Source: JAHEFT01 sp963766195
GTDB taxonomy: Bacteria > Pseudomonadota > Gammaproteobacteria > Xanthomonadales > SZUA-36
Assembly (NCBI GenBank): GCA_963766195.1
Contig: CAVXYY010000004.1
Coordinates: 1-64,000 of the forward strand
Length of the DNA: 64,000 bases
Reading direction: 5' to 3'
The notes below the pieces were generated by a model. The model did not search any database. It was given only the letters and a program-made list of their open reading frames with translations, and had not been told where the DNA came from. The translations under genes and the position numbers were made by a program. Each line of letters starts with the position of its first letter. The first letter of the stretch is position 1. Positions 17,852 to 26,298 of the stretch are shown one piece after another.

Positions 17852-18652
17852 CTAGGCGTCGTGAGGCGCCTTCCACTTCGAACTGATCAATTGCTTCAGC
17901 GGCGTCATCACCTTGTATGGCGCCGCGATGATGTTGCCGGATTCCTCGAACGTATCCTCACCATCGAAATCCAGCACCACACCACCGGCTTCGCGCACGA
18001 TCAGCGCGCCGGCAGCGACATCCCAGGGTTTGATCCCCATTTCAAAGTACCCGTCCATTCGACCCGCGGCCACCCAGGCCAGGTCCAGGCTGGCGGTGCC
18101 GGCCCGCCGGAAGTCTTCGATCTTGGCAAAAACCGCCTGGAAAATCCTTGCGTAAACCTGCAGGTTCTGGCGTTCCCTGAACGGGAATGCGGTGGCCAGT
18201 ACCGCTCCTTCGAGGCCGTTACGGGCTGAAACCCTCAAACGCTTGTTGTTCAGGAAGGCGCCGCCACCCTTGCTGGCAGTAAACAGTTCCTCGCGCAGGG
18301 GGTCATAGACCACGGCATGTTCGGTGCGGCCATTGACCTGCTGGGCTATGGAAACGGCGAAATGCGGCAGCCCATGGAGGTAATTGCTGGTGCCGTCCAG
18401 CGGGTCGATGACCCATACGTGCGGGTTATCACCGGTTTTCCCGCTTTCTTCGCACAGAAACGCGTGATCAGGGTAATAACGCTTAATTTCCCGTACAATT
18501 TCCGCTTCGCAAGCCTTGTCCACTTCACTGACATAGTCGTGACGGGCTTTGCGCTCAACCGGAATGGCGTCGACGTGGTGGATTTGTTGGCGCATGATTT
18601 TGCCGGCGGCGTAAGCGGCTTCAATCGCTACATTCAGTACAGGATGCGTCAT
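17852..18652 (-). CDS. suhB: Inositol-1-monophosphatase SuhB
   Basis: Magnesium-dependent phosphatase of the inositol monophosphatase superfamily. In enterobacteria SuhB also joins rRNA transcription antitermination complexes. The 266-residue product carries the metal-binding signatures CEESGK, WVIDPLDGTSNYLHG and KPWDVAAGALIVREAGG. I place the start at ATG 18652 (MTHPVLNVAIEAAYAAG), which matches the family N-terminus. This start codon overlaps that of the divergent trmJ gene. The upstream extension of the open frame is not homologous. The frame is intact. Confidence 0.94.
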   Translation of the reverse strand: MTHPVLNVAIEAAYAAGKIMRQQIHHVDAIPVERKARHDYVSEVDKACEAEIVREIKRYYPDHAFLCEESGKTGDNPHVWVIDPLDGTSNYLHGLPHFAVSIAQQVNGRTEHAVVYDPLREELFTASKGGGAFLNNKRLRVSARNGLEGAVLATAFPFRERQNLQVYARIFQAVFAKIEDFRRAGTASLDLAWVAAGRMDGYFEMGIKPWDVAAGALIVREAGGVVLDFDGEDTFEESGNIIAAPYKVMTPLKQLISSKWKAPHDA

Positions 18653-19473
18653 GTCAGATAGTCCCGAAAAGGCGGCACAGGATACCAGAAGCGGAGCGGC
18701 GATGGCAGGGCCGGAGGCCGGTTCGGTGGAATCAAGGCTGGCACGGATTCGCATCGTGCTGATCAACACCACCCACCCGGGGAACATCGGCGCCACTGCA
18801 AGGGCCATGAAAGTGATGGGGCTGTCGTCCCTGCACCTGGTAACACCAAAAATTTACCCCAGCGCCGACGCCACTGCAATGGCCTCGGGTGCAGACGATG
18901 TTCTGCAAAAAGCGGTGGTCCACGACTCTCTGGATTCTGCGCTGCAGGGCTGTGCGCTGGTGCTCGGGACCAGTGCCCGCATGCGCAGCCTGCCGATGCC
19001 GATGATCGACGCACGCCGGGCAGCGAACCAGGCACTTGGCGGAAGCGAAATCGCTGGACGTCGCCGTGCTGTTCGGGCGCGAGCGGTACGGGCTGATCAA
19101 CGAGGAAATGCAGCGTTGCCAGTTCCTGGTCAATATTCCCTCCAATCCTGAATATTCTTCGCTGAACCTGGCCCAGGCGGTGCAGATCATTGCCTACGAG
19201 TTGAGGGTGGCGGCGCAGGGATTTTCGGACATATCCGTGGCTCCACATGATTGGGAACCGGTGGATGACCGGCAGATGGAAGGTCTGTTCGAGCACCTGG
19301 AACAGACCCTGCTGGACATCCGTTTTCTGAACCCAAAACAGCCCAAACGCCTGATGGCGCGCTTGCGTCGCCTGTTCAACCGCGCACGTCCAGATCAAAA
19401 TGAAATCAATATCTTACGCGGTATATTGAAAGCATCACAAGATATGGCCTTGAAGGAAAATAAAGACCCGTGA
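18651..19473 (+). CDS. trmJ: tRNA (cytidine/uridine-2'-O-)-methyltransferase TrmJ (frameshifted)
   Basis: SPOUT-family enzyme that methylates the ribose of tRNA residue 32. The family N-terminal core is IRIVLINTTHPGNIGATARA, followed by AMKVMGLSSLHLVTP. The SAM-binding knot region contains VAVLFGRERYGLINEE and SLNLAQAVQIIAYELR. One indel near 19035-19045 separates RRAANQAL from AEAKSLDVAVLFG. The first possible start is ATG 18651. ATG 18702, with GGAG upstream, is an equally plausible start closer to the conserved domain. It is divergent from suhB, a common gammaproteobacterial arrangement. Confidence 0.92.
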
Positions 19474-20351
19474 ACGGATTGTCGGACGACATCCAGGCGT
19501 GGATGGGCGGTGGGCATTTTGCCCGCGTGGATGACGTTGAAATCTTCTACCGAATCCAGGGCAAGAAAAACGTTGAACTGCCCTGGCTGGTTTGTTTCCA
19601 TGGCTTTCCAACCAGCAGTTGGGACTGGCACCCTCTGCTGCCATTACTGGAAAAAGCCTACCGGGTTTTGGTTTTCGATTTCCCGGGTTACGGGCTTTCG
19701 GAGAAACCACCAGGCCGGGACTATTCGCTCGGGCGGCAACTGGACGCCGCCGAAGCACTGCTGGATTACCTGGGAATCACCGAATTTGAATTACTGGCGC
19801 ATGACATGGGCAACAGTGTCGCCTGCGAGTTGCTGCGCCGCAGGGAGCAGGGTGGTTACCGCTTCGACTTGAAGTCTCTGTCGCTGTTGAATGGCGGCAT
19901 CTACATGGAGTTTCACCAACCGTTGTTAACCCAGCGCCTGCTGCGAACACCTGTGGTTGGAGCGATTGCCGCACGACTGACCAGTTGGCGCATGTTTCGC
20001 CTGCAGTACCCGAATGTCTATGCCCATCCGGAGCAATTCAGCGAAATGCATTACCGGGATCAATGGGCGTTGATAATGAACAACAACGGACGCAGGGTTC
20101 TGCACAAAATCGCGGGTTACATGCGTGAACGAATCCGGATGGGAGAGCAATGGACCGGACCGCTGCACCGGCTGAATCTTCCGTTCAAAGTCATCTGGGG
20201 AAAAGAGGACCCCATTGCTGTTCTCGTTATTGCACTCAAGCTATGCGAGCATAACCGTTCCGCCAGCCTCTCCATCCTGGAGGATGTTGGTCATTATCCA
20301 CAGCTCGAAGCGCCGGATAGGGTCGCTGCTGTATTTCAAATCAAGGAATAA
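19470..20351 (+). CDS. Alpha/beta hydrolase, haloalkane dehalogenase/epoxide hydrolase-like
   Basis: A 293-residue alpha/beta-fold hydrolase. The oxyanion-hole motif is CFHGFPTSSWDW. The nucleophile elbow LLAHDMGNSVA has Asp in place of Ser, as in haloalkane dehalogenases and epoxide hydrolases. The charge-relay acid is likely Asp in VIWGKEDPI and the base His in LEDVGHYPQLEAPD. There is no signal peptide. The GTG start at 19470 overlaps the end of trmJ, and the M28 peptidase follows after two bases, so the three genes may be cotranscribed. The substrate cannot be told from sequence. Confidence 0.85.
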   Translation: MNGLSDDIQAWMGGGHFARVDDVEIFYRIQGKKNVELPWLVCFHGFPTSSWDWHPLLPLLEKAYRVLVFDFPGYGLSEKPPGRDYSLGRQLDAAEALLDYLGITEFELLAHDMGNSVACELLRRREQGGYRFDLKSLSLLNGGIYMEFHQPLLTQRLLRTPVVGAIAARLTSWRMFRLQYPNVYAHPEQFSEMHYRDQWALIMNNNGRRVLHKIAGYMRERIRMGEQWTGPLHRLNLPFKVIWGKEDPIAVLVIALKLCEHNRSASLSILEDVGHYPQLEAPDRVAAVFQIKE

Positions 20352-20353
20352 AA

Positions 20354-21982
20354 ATGAACCGATTTTTACTTTGCCTGGCGGCAACCGCCGTAATGTCCGT
20401 AACGAGTCTGTTCGCAGAAGAAGAATCTGACCTGTTACTGCAGCAGCGGATCCAGGCACACATCACTTTCCTTGCCGATGACCTCCTTCGCGGACGTCAA
20501 CCCGGCACAGACGGCTATGACATTGCAGCTGCTTACGTAGCGAGCCAGTTCCGCCAGATGGGCCTGGCGCCGGGCGGGGTCGAAGGCAGTTATTTTCAGC
20601 CGGTGCCGATTCGCAGAGCGATGCTGGTCGCGGGATCGGCCTCGATGAGTCTTGAACGGGACGGCGTAACCACGTCACTTACATTCGTTGATGATTTTTA
20701 CATGGGGCCCAGCAAGTCGAGCCCGGCTTCCTCGGTGGATGCTGAAATGGTGTTTGCCGGTTACGGTATTGAAGCCCCGGAACTTGAGTACAACGATTAT
20801 GAAGGGCTGGATGTTGCCGGAAAAATCGTGGTGGTCCTGGATGGGCAGCCCAAATCCTTTCCCAGCGAAGAAGGGGCGCATTTTTCTTCGGGCCGTGAGA
20901 TTGCCGGTAACGCCGTGGCGCACGGCGCCATTGGACTCGTGAGTATCCACACGCCGGCGAGCGAGAAGCGTTTTGCCTGGGAAAAAATCAAGAGCATGGT
21001 GGGGACCCCATCCATGGGTTGGGTGACCACCACTGGCGAGGTTTTCGCGGGCTTCCCCCAAATACAGGTATCCGCATATCTTCGCCACGAGACAGCCAAT
21101 GCGCTTTTTGAGGGCGCGCCTTATTCCCTCGAGGAGATGATTGCCAGGGATGACGGGGGCCTGGCACTGAATGCCTTTCCGCTCGATGGCACCTTGCATA
21201 TGAGCCGTGCCAGCACCTTTGAAGACATCACCAGTCCCAATGTGGTCGCCTACCTTGAAGGCGCCGACCCGTTATTGAAGAACCAGTACCTGGTCTACAC
21301 GGCCCACCTGGACCACATCGGTGAATTGGCCGGCGAGGGACATGAGGACGCCATCAACAACGGGGCACTTGATAACGCATCGGGCATAGCGGTCATGCTG
21401 GAGACGGCCCGCTTGTTCACCGGGGGGGAGGCGCCGCGCCGGTCGGTCCTGTTCGTGGCCGTGACCGCCGAGGAAAAAGGCCTGGTGGGCTCGGAATACT
21501 TTGCCCATAACCCCATCGTCCCGGCTGCCAGCATGGCGGGTGTGATCAACCTGGACATGCCGCTGCTGTTGTACGATTTTGGCGACGTGATCGCATTTGG
21601 CGCGGAGCACTCCACGATCCGGGACGCGGTGCAGACGGCGGCCAACGAAGCCGGAATAGCGCTGACGCCCGACCCGTTTCCGGAACAGAACATATTCGTG
21701 CGCAGCGACCACTACCGGTTCGTGCAACAGGGTGTGCCGGCCATTTTCCTGGTCACCGGCACCACTTCGCGTGACGGGCAGACCGACACACTTCCGCTGT
21801 TCGAGGGGTTTTTGAAAGACCACTACCACAGCCCGAGTGATGACCTCAACCTGCCCATCGACTATGGCGCGGCGGCCAGGTTCACCCGCATCAACGCGCG
21901 TATCGGGGAAATTATCGCGAACCAGCTGGAGCGCCCCGTGTGGAATGAAGGTGATTTTTTTGGCGACACGTTCAGCCGCTGA
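20354..21982 (+). CDS. Secreted M28-family zinc aminopeptidase with PA domain
   Basis: A 542-residue exported peptidase with a signal peptide at residues 1 to about 21 (MNRFLLCLAATAVMSVTSLFA). A protease-associated insert (residues about 130-260, with VFAGYGIEAPELEYNDYEG) precedes and interrupts the zinc peptidase domain. The two-zinc ligands are His318 (VYTAHLDHIG), Asp in NGALDNASG, Glu-Glu in VTAEEKGLVGSEYF, Asp in VINLDMP, and a final His in KDHYHSPSDD. Close relatives release N-terminal amino acids from peptides. A terminator-like hairpin lies just downstream. Confidence 0.93.
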   Translation: MNRFLLCLAATAVMSVTSLFAEEESDLLLQQRIQAHITFLADDLLRGRQPGTDGYDIAAAYVASQFRQMGLAPGGVEGSYFQPVPIRRAMLVAGSASMSLERDGVTTSLTFVDDFYMGPSKSSPASSVDAEMVFAGYGIEAPELEYNDYEGLDVAGKIVVVLDGQPKSFPSEEGAHFSSGREIAGNAVAHGAIGLVSIHTPASEKRFAWEKIKSMVGTPSMGWVTTTGEVFAGFPQIQVSAYLRHETANALFEGAPYSLEEMIARDDGGLALNAFPLDGTLHMSRASTFEDITSPNVVAYLEGADPLLKNQYLVYTAHLDHIGELAGEGHEDAINNGALDNASGIAVMLETARLFTGGEAPRRSVLFVAVTAEEKGLVGSEYFAHNPIVPAASMAGVINLDMPLLLYDFGDVIAFGAEHSTIRDAVQTAANEAGIALTPDPFPEQNIFVRSDHYRFVQQGVPAIFLVTGTTSRDGQTDTLPLFEGFLKDHYHSPSDDLNLPIDYGAAARFTRINARIGEIIANQLERPVWNEGDFFGDTFSR

Positions 21983-21988
21983 ATCATT

Positions 21989-22009
21989 AAAAGGGTGACG
22001 TCCCTTTTT
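21989..22009 (+). terminator. Rho-independent terminator after the M28 peptidase gene
   Basis: Arms AAAAGGG (21989-21995) and CCCTTTT (22002-22008) enclose a six-base loop, and the T-run continues to 22009. It starts seven bases after the peptidase stop codon and is well placed to end the trmJ-hydrolase-peptidase transcript. Confidence 0.7.
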
Positions 22010-22234
22010 AGCTGATCCCTTGCGCAGGAGAGAGCCAAAGGAAACACGCCAGCTGGACGGACCTGGCGAAGCTGATCGGACGTGCTGGCCGACCAGGAGA
22101 AGCTGGATGGCATGAATGACTAACTCAGGTCATTTTACGGAACCAGCCTGCGAAGTAATATTTTCATGACATAGACCAGACCCGATTCCGGGAAATCTGT
22201 GCAGCTTGATTCAGCAGCCGGAGGTTCAAGCATC

Positions 22235-23578
22235 ATGAGAAGCGCCAGGAAGACTCCACGCATACAAACCGCGGTATTTGCAAAACGGGTGAAACTGATG
22301 GGCACCGAAGCCGCTTTCGGTTTCGGCTCACGCATTCTTGAAGTTGAGAAAAACGACCAGGAGCGGGTCATTCGCTGCAACCTGGGGCAGCCGGATTTTC
22401 CGTTGCCGGGGCACATTGCCGAGGCCATAGTCGATGCAGTCCGGGCCGGGCAAACCACCTACTGTGATCCCCAGGGCATGCCCGAACTGCGGGCCGCGCT
22501 GGCGCGCAAGATTGCCGCGGACCGGGGGCTGGCCGAAATTGACCCTGAGCGCGTGGTCGTGTTTCCCGGAGCCAGGCCTTCGATCGGGTTCGCCCAGCAG
22601 TCCTATTGTGAACGGGGTGACGAAATTATTTATCCGACGCCCGGTTATCCGCTGTACGAATCCTATATCCCATACGTGGGCGCAAAACCGGTGCCGATTC
22701 ACCTCCGGGAGGAGCAGGGTTTTTCATTGACGGTCGAGGAGCTTGCGCCGCTGCTTTCCAATCACACGAAGCTGATCTATCTGAACTTCCCCTCCAACCC
22801 CACCGGGGGCGTGGCCAGCAGGGAGCAGCTGGAAGCGCTGTCGCAATTGATCCTGGAAAAAACGCCGCCAAACGTGCGTGTCTATTCCGACGAAGCGTAC
22901 GAAGCGATCATGTTCGATGGCAAAGAGCATTGTTCGATCGCATCGGTGCCCGGCATGGAGGAACGCACCATCATTGCCTCGGCGGTATCCAAGACCTATT
23001 CATGGACCGGTGGCCGGGTGGGCTGGGCCGTCTACCCCACGGTCGCAGACGCCAAAGTCCACCGCAATCTGAACATCAATTATTTCGCCAGCATCCCGCC
23101 CTACAACCAGATTGCAGCCCGCGTGGCGCTGGAGTCCCCGGAAAGCGAACCGGCGATCCGGAAAATGACCGATGCGTTCCAGCGGAGACGCGACCAGGTG
23201 GTCGGTGGGCTCAACAGCATCGAAGGCATTCGCTGCCAGAATCCGCAGGGAGCTTTCTACGTTTTCCCCAACGTCAGCGGCGTGATCGAAAAGCTCGGCG
23301 TGCAGAAGGAATTCGACTCGCTGCCGGAGGAGACCCGGTTACATTCGAGTCCTGCGACGTTGTTCCAGTTGTTCCTGTTGTACCGCTATCACGTAGCGAC
23401 CATGGACCGGCGCTCGTTCGGTGCGCTTGACAGCGAAGGGCAGCATTTCCTGCGCCTGTCGATTGCAACCGGCGCAGCCGACCTCGCGCAAGCCGTGGAA
23501 AGAATCCAGATCGCCTCGAATGACGAGGTGGGATTCCACGCATTTGCGCGTTCCGGTGTGCGCCTGGTGCTCGAGTAG
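22235..23578 (+). CDS. Class I/II PLP-dependent aminotransferase
   Basis: A 447-residue fold-type-I aminotransferase of the aspartate aminotransferase group. It has the N-terminal glycine motif CNLGQPDFPLPGHI, the cofactor-contacting YPTPGYPLYESY, the substrate-domain signature LNFPSNPTGG, the PLP aspartate in VYSDEAYEAI, the Schiff-base lysine in SAVSKTYSWTGGRVGW and a C-terminal arginine region QHFLRLSIA. ATG 22235 is preceded by GGAGG at ten bases. Its C-terminal part (about residues 350-400) has an insert rich in aromatic residues. It converges with the GcvT-SHMT fusion, 11 bases away. The amino donor and acceptor are not determined by sequence; the neighbourhood suggests serine or glycine chemistry. 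Confidence 0.9.
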   Translation: MRSARKTPRIQTAVFAKRVKLMGTEAAFGFGSRILEVEKNDQERVIRCNLGQPDFPLPGHIAEAIVDAVRAGQTTYCDPQGMPELRAALARKIAADRGLAEIDPERVVVFPGARPSIGFAQQSYCERGDEIIYPTPGYPLYESYIPYVGAKPVPIHLREEQGFSLTVEELAPLLSNHTKLIYLNFPSNPTGGVASREQLEALSQLILEKTPPNVRVYSDEAYEAIMFDGKEHCSIASVPGMEERTIIASAVSKTYSWTGGRVGWAVYPTVADAKVHRNLNINYFASIPPYNQIAARVALESPESEPAIRKMTDAFQRRRDQVVGGLNSIEGIRCQNPQGAFYVFPNVSGVIEKLGVQKEFDSLPEETRLHSSPATLFQLFLLYRYHVATMDRRSFGALDSEGQHFLRLSIATGAADLAQAVERIQIASNDEVGFHAFARSGVRLVLE

Positions 23579-23589
23579 AAGAGAGTCTT

Positions 23590-26237
23590 TCAGACCAGAT
23601 TGTGCAGGGCTCCCAGCCGCTCGCCGAACTCGTGTTCGGTGAAACAGTATTGCATGTCCAGGAAACGCTTTCTCAGCTGCACGACTTTGGGCTTGACCGT
23701 ACTTCCGTCCGAAATGACGGCGCGGAGGAGTTCAGCCAGTTCAGCAAAATCTTCCGGGCCCATGCCGAACCGGGTCATTTCGGATACACCCATTCTCAGT
23801 GAACCGGAGGCTGTGAAGCCTTCCTCCTCGGGTGAAGCCTGGTAGTTCACGATGATGTTGTTTTCTTCCAGCCGGCGGGCCACTTCGGGCCCCCGGGTGT
23901 AACCGACATCGAGCAGAACCTGGTGTGTTTCTGTGAAGGAAACCGCGGGGTCGCCGGACACGTTCAGGCCGCAATCGTGCAGCGCCCTGGCGAAAGCCTT
24001 GGCGTTTCCAATGACCTTCTCCTGGTACACGTCCTTGAACGCGTTCATTTCATAGGTTGCCATCAGCAGCCCCAGCAGCGTACCGAGGTGGTGATTGCTC
24101 ACAGCGCCGGGGAACGCCCGGCGTTCCACCGCCTCCCAGAAGGGGTAGCGCGGGTCCTCTTCCCTGAACCGTGAAGAGACAATACCCCGCTGGGTTCCGA
24201 AAAACGTCTTGTGGGTCGAGCCGGTCACGATGTCCGCACCCTCGGTAAAAGGCTGCTGGAAATGCGGGCCGATGAGGCCCAGGACGTGAGCCATGTCATA
24301 CATCAGGAAGCAATCCAGGCCCAGGTCATCGATGAATTCGCGCATTTCGGCCACGGGCTCGGGGTGCAGCACCATGCTTTTTCCCAGGATAATGAGCTCC
24401 GGCCGGTGCTCCTCCAGCAGTTCGCGGGTTGCCACGGTATCCATCCGGTACGGGTTGTCTTTCAGCACCGGGAAGTTCACCGCGGCGGCTTTTTCCGTCC
24501 GTGGATCCCGGGCGACATAGTCTTTCAGCGCTCCCATCGGCTGTGCACTCAAATGGCCACCCTTGATGATGTGGTTGTTCATCACCATGCGCATCCGCCG
24601 CTGTTCGCTCTTGCGGTCGGCGCGGTTGAGATAATCCACCATCGCGCTGAACACCGTCATGTTCGCCATCTGGCCGGATACCAGGCGCGGCTCCACGGTT
24701 GCGCATCCCAGGTAGTCCATCAGCTCCTTTTTCAGGAGTTCTTCGACTTCCCAGATAAACTCCGTTCCCTGGTAATAGAACACCTCGGCTTCATCCAGCG
24801 CCTTGACTTGCTTGTGTTCGGCATAGCGGCCCACCGGGTCCATGGTGGACAGCAGCCTGGTCATCGGAGAAAGCGACATTTCCGAAGGAATGAGGTTGAC
24901 GCATTCGCGTTGACGCCATTGCGTGTTGGCGATGGCGCTGTCGATCAATTCATTGACCTTTTGTTTTATACCCGGCCTGGGCGTAGCCGACTCCTCCCCG
25001 ACCGGCCGGTGGTGAATGATGGACCGTGCGTAAGGCGGCGCTTCGCCGCGCAGGAACCAGGGTACGATGAAGGCCTGCGTTTTGCGACCGCGTATATCGA
25101 CCTCAACTTCGTCGTCTTCCTGTAACTCGCTGGAAACCAGGGCCATGGCGATGGCCCGCCGGGAGCTGTCATCGCCGAAGCGGGACTCGACACCTTCGCC
25201 CTCGACGCTCCAGTAAGGCACCATCGTCCCGCTGGTCACGTACCCGGTGTGCTCACCGTCCCGGAATACCCGGTCACCCGGGCGCGCAATTCCACGGCCG
25301 GTAACTTCCAGCAGCAGGACCCGCCGGGGCAGGGCGCTTATATCGGTAAAATCCAGGTCCATGATGCGTTTCAAGGCCCTGAATTGGTTCTGTAGCGCTT
25401 CGCGACCGATGAAACTTCCTTTTAGGGGAGAAAAACTGACCGCAAAACGCGACAGGTCAGACGCAAAAGCCGGGATTTCCTTTACCTTCGGGATCCAGGC
25501 CCAACTCGTGCCCGTACAGTGGCAGACCGGCCTCCAGGCGCAGCGAATCGCGCGCGCCCAGGCCGATGGGCACCGCACCCCTACCGATCAGCAGTTTCCA
25601 TACCGTCAGTGCATCATCCCGATCGATAAACAGTTCGAAGCAGAGCGGCTCGCCGGTGTAACCGGTGCGCGCTACCAGGACCTGCGCGCCTTCGATGTAA
25701 ACGATGCTCAGTTCATTGCGCATGGGTTCCGGGAGGTCGCCCGCGATCATGCCGGAAAGAATAGCCTTGGATTTGGGTCCCTGCAGGCTCAGCATGGCCA
25801 TCTCGAAAGTCTGGTCGGTCATTTCGGTGTCGGGGAAATGCTTGCGCTCATTTTCCAGGTGGTTCCAGTCCTTCTCCCGGTTGCTGGCGTTGACCACCAG
25901 CAGGAACTCGTCTTCCACGAACCGGTACAGGTAGGCGTCGTCGATGATACCGCCGGTCTTCGTTGGGGATCATCGTGTATTGTCCGAGCCCGACATCGAG
26001 GCTGGCCGCATTGTTGGTCAGAACATGCTGCAGGAACGGCAAGGTCTGTTCACCGCGGATGATGAAACGTCCCATGTGCGAAACGTCGAACAGCCCGGCA
26101 CCCTTACGCGTTGCCAGGTGTTCCTGCAAAATGCCGTCCGGGTACTGCAGCGGCATATCCCAGCCGCCGAATTCCGTAATTTTTGCACCTGCTTCAAGAT
26201 GGCAGGGGTAGAAAACGGTTCTCAATGCGTCGCCCAT
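23590..26237 (-). CDS. GcvT-serine hydroxymethyltransferase fusion (frameshifted)
   Basis: One locus of about 880 residues. The first 400 are a glycine cleavage T-protein (aminomethyltransferase): MGDALRTVFYPCHLEAGAKI, EFGGWDMPLQY, GLFDVSHMGRF, GYTGEPLCFELFI and GARDSLRLEAGLPLYGHEL. A linker is followed by a serine hydroxymethyltransferase domain: VNLIPSEMSLSP, RYAEH, YDMAHVLGLIG, the PLP lysine in GSTHKTFFGTQRGI, and FPGAVSNHHLGTLLGLL. The domain join (about 25100-24950) is one uninterrupted frame, so the fusion is real. Indels near 25965 and 25485 interrupt only the GcvT half. The SHMT half resembles archaeal-type enzymes in GSTHKTFFG and SNHHL and lacks the usual bacterial YYGG stretch. 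It lies 61 bases after the transketolase gene. Confidence 0.88.
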
Positions 26238-26298
26238 CAGATTGGCTCCTGGAGTGTGGTTGCCGGTCCCCGGCTATTACGCCTGCGGTCGTTCACGA

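Noticed and set aside
24211..25125. A 304-codon plus-strand frame opposite the GcvT-SHMT gene
   Set aside because: It is His/Arg-rich antisense to a strongly conserved SHMT domain and has no family features, so it is a shadow of GC-rich coding DNA.
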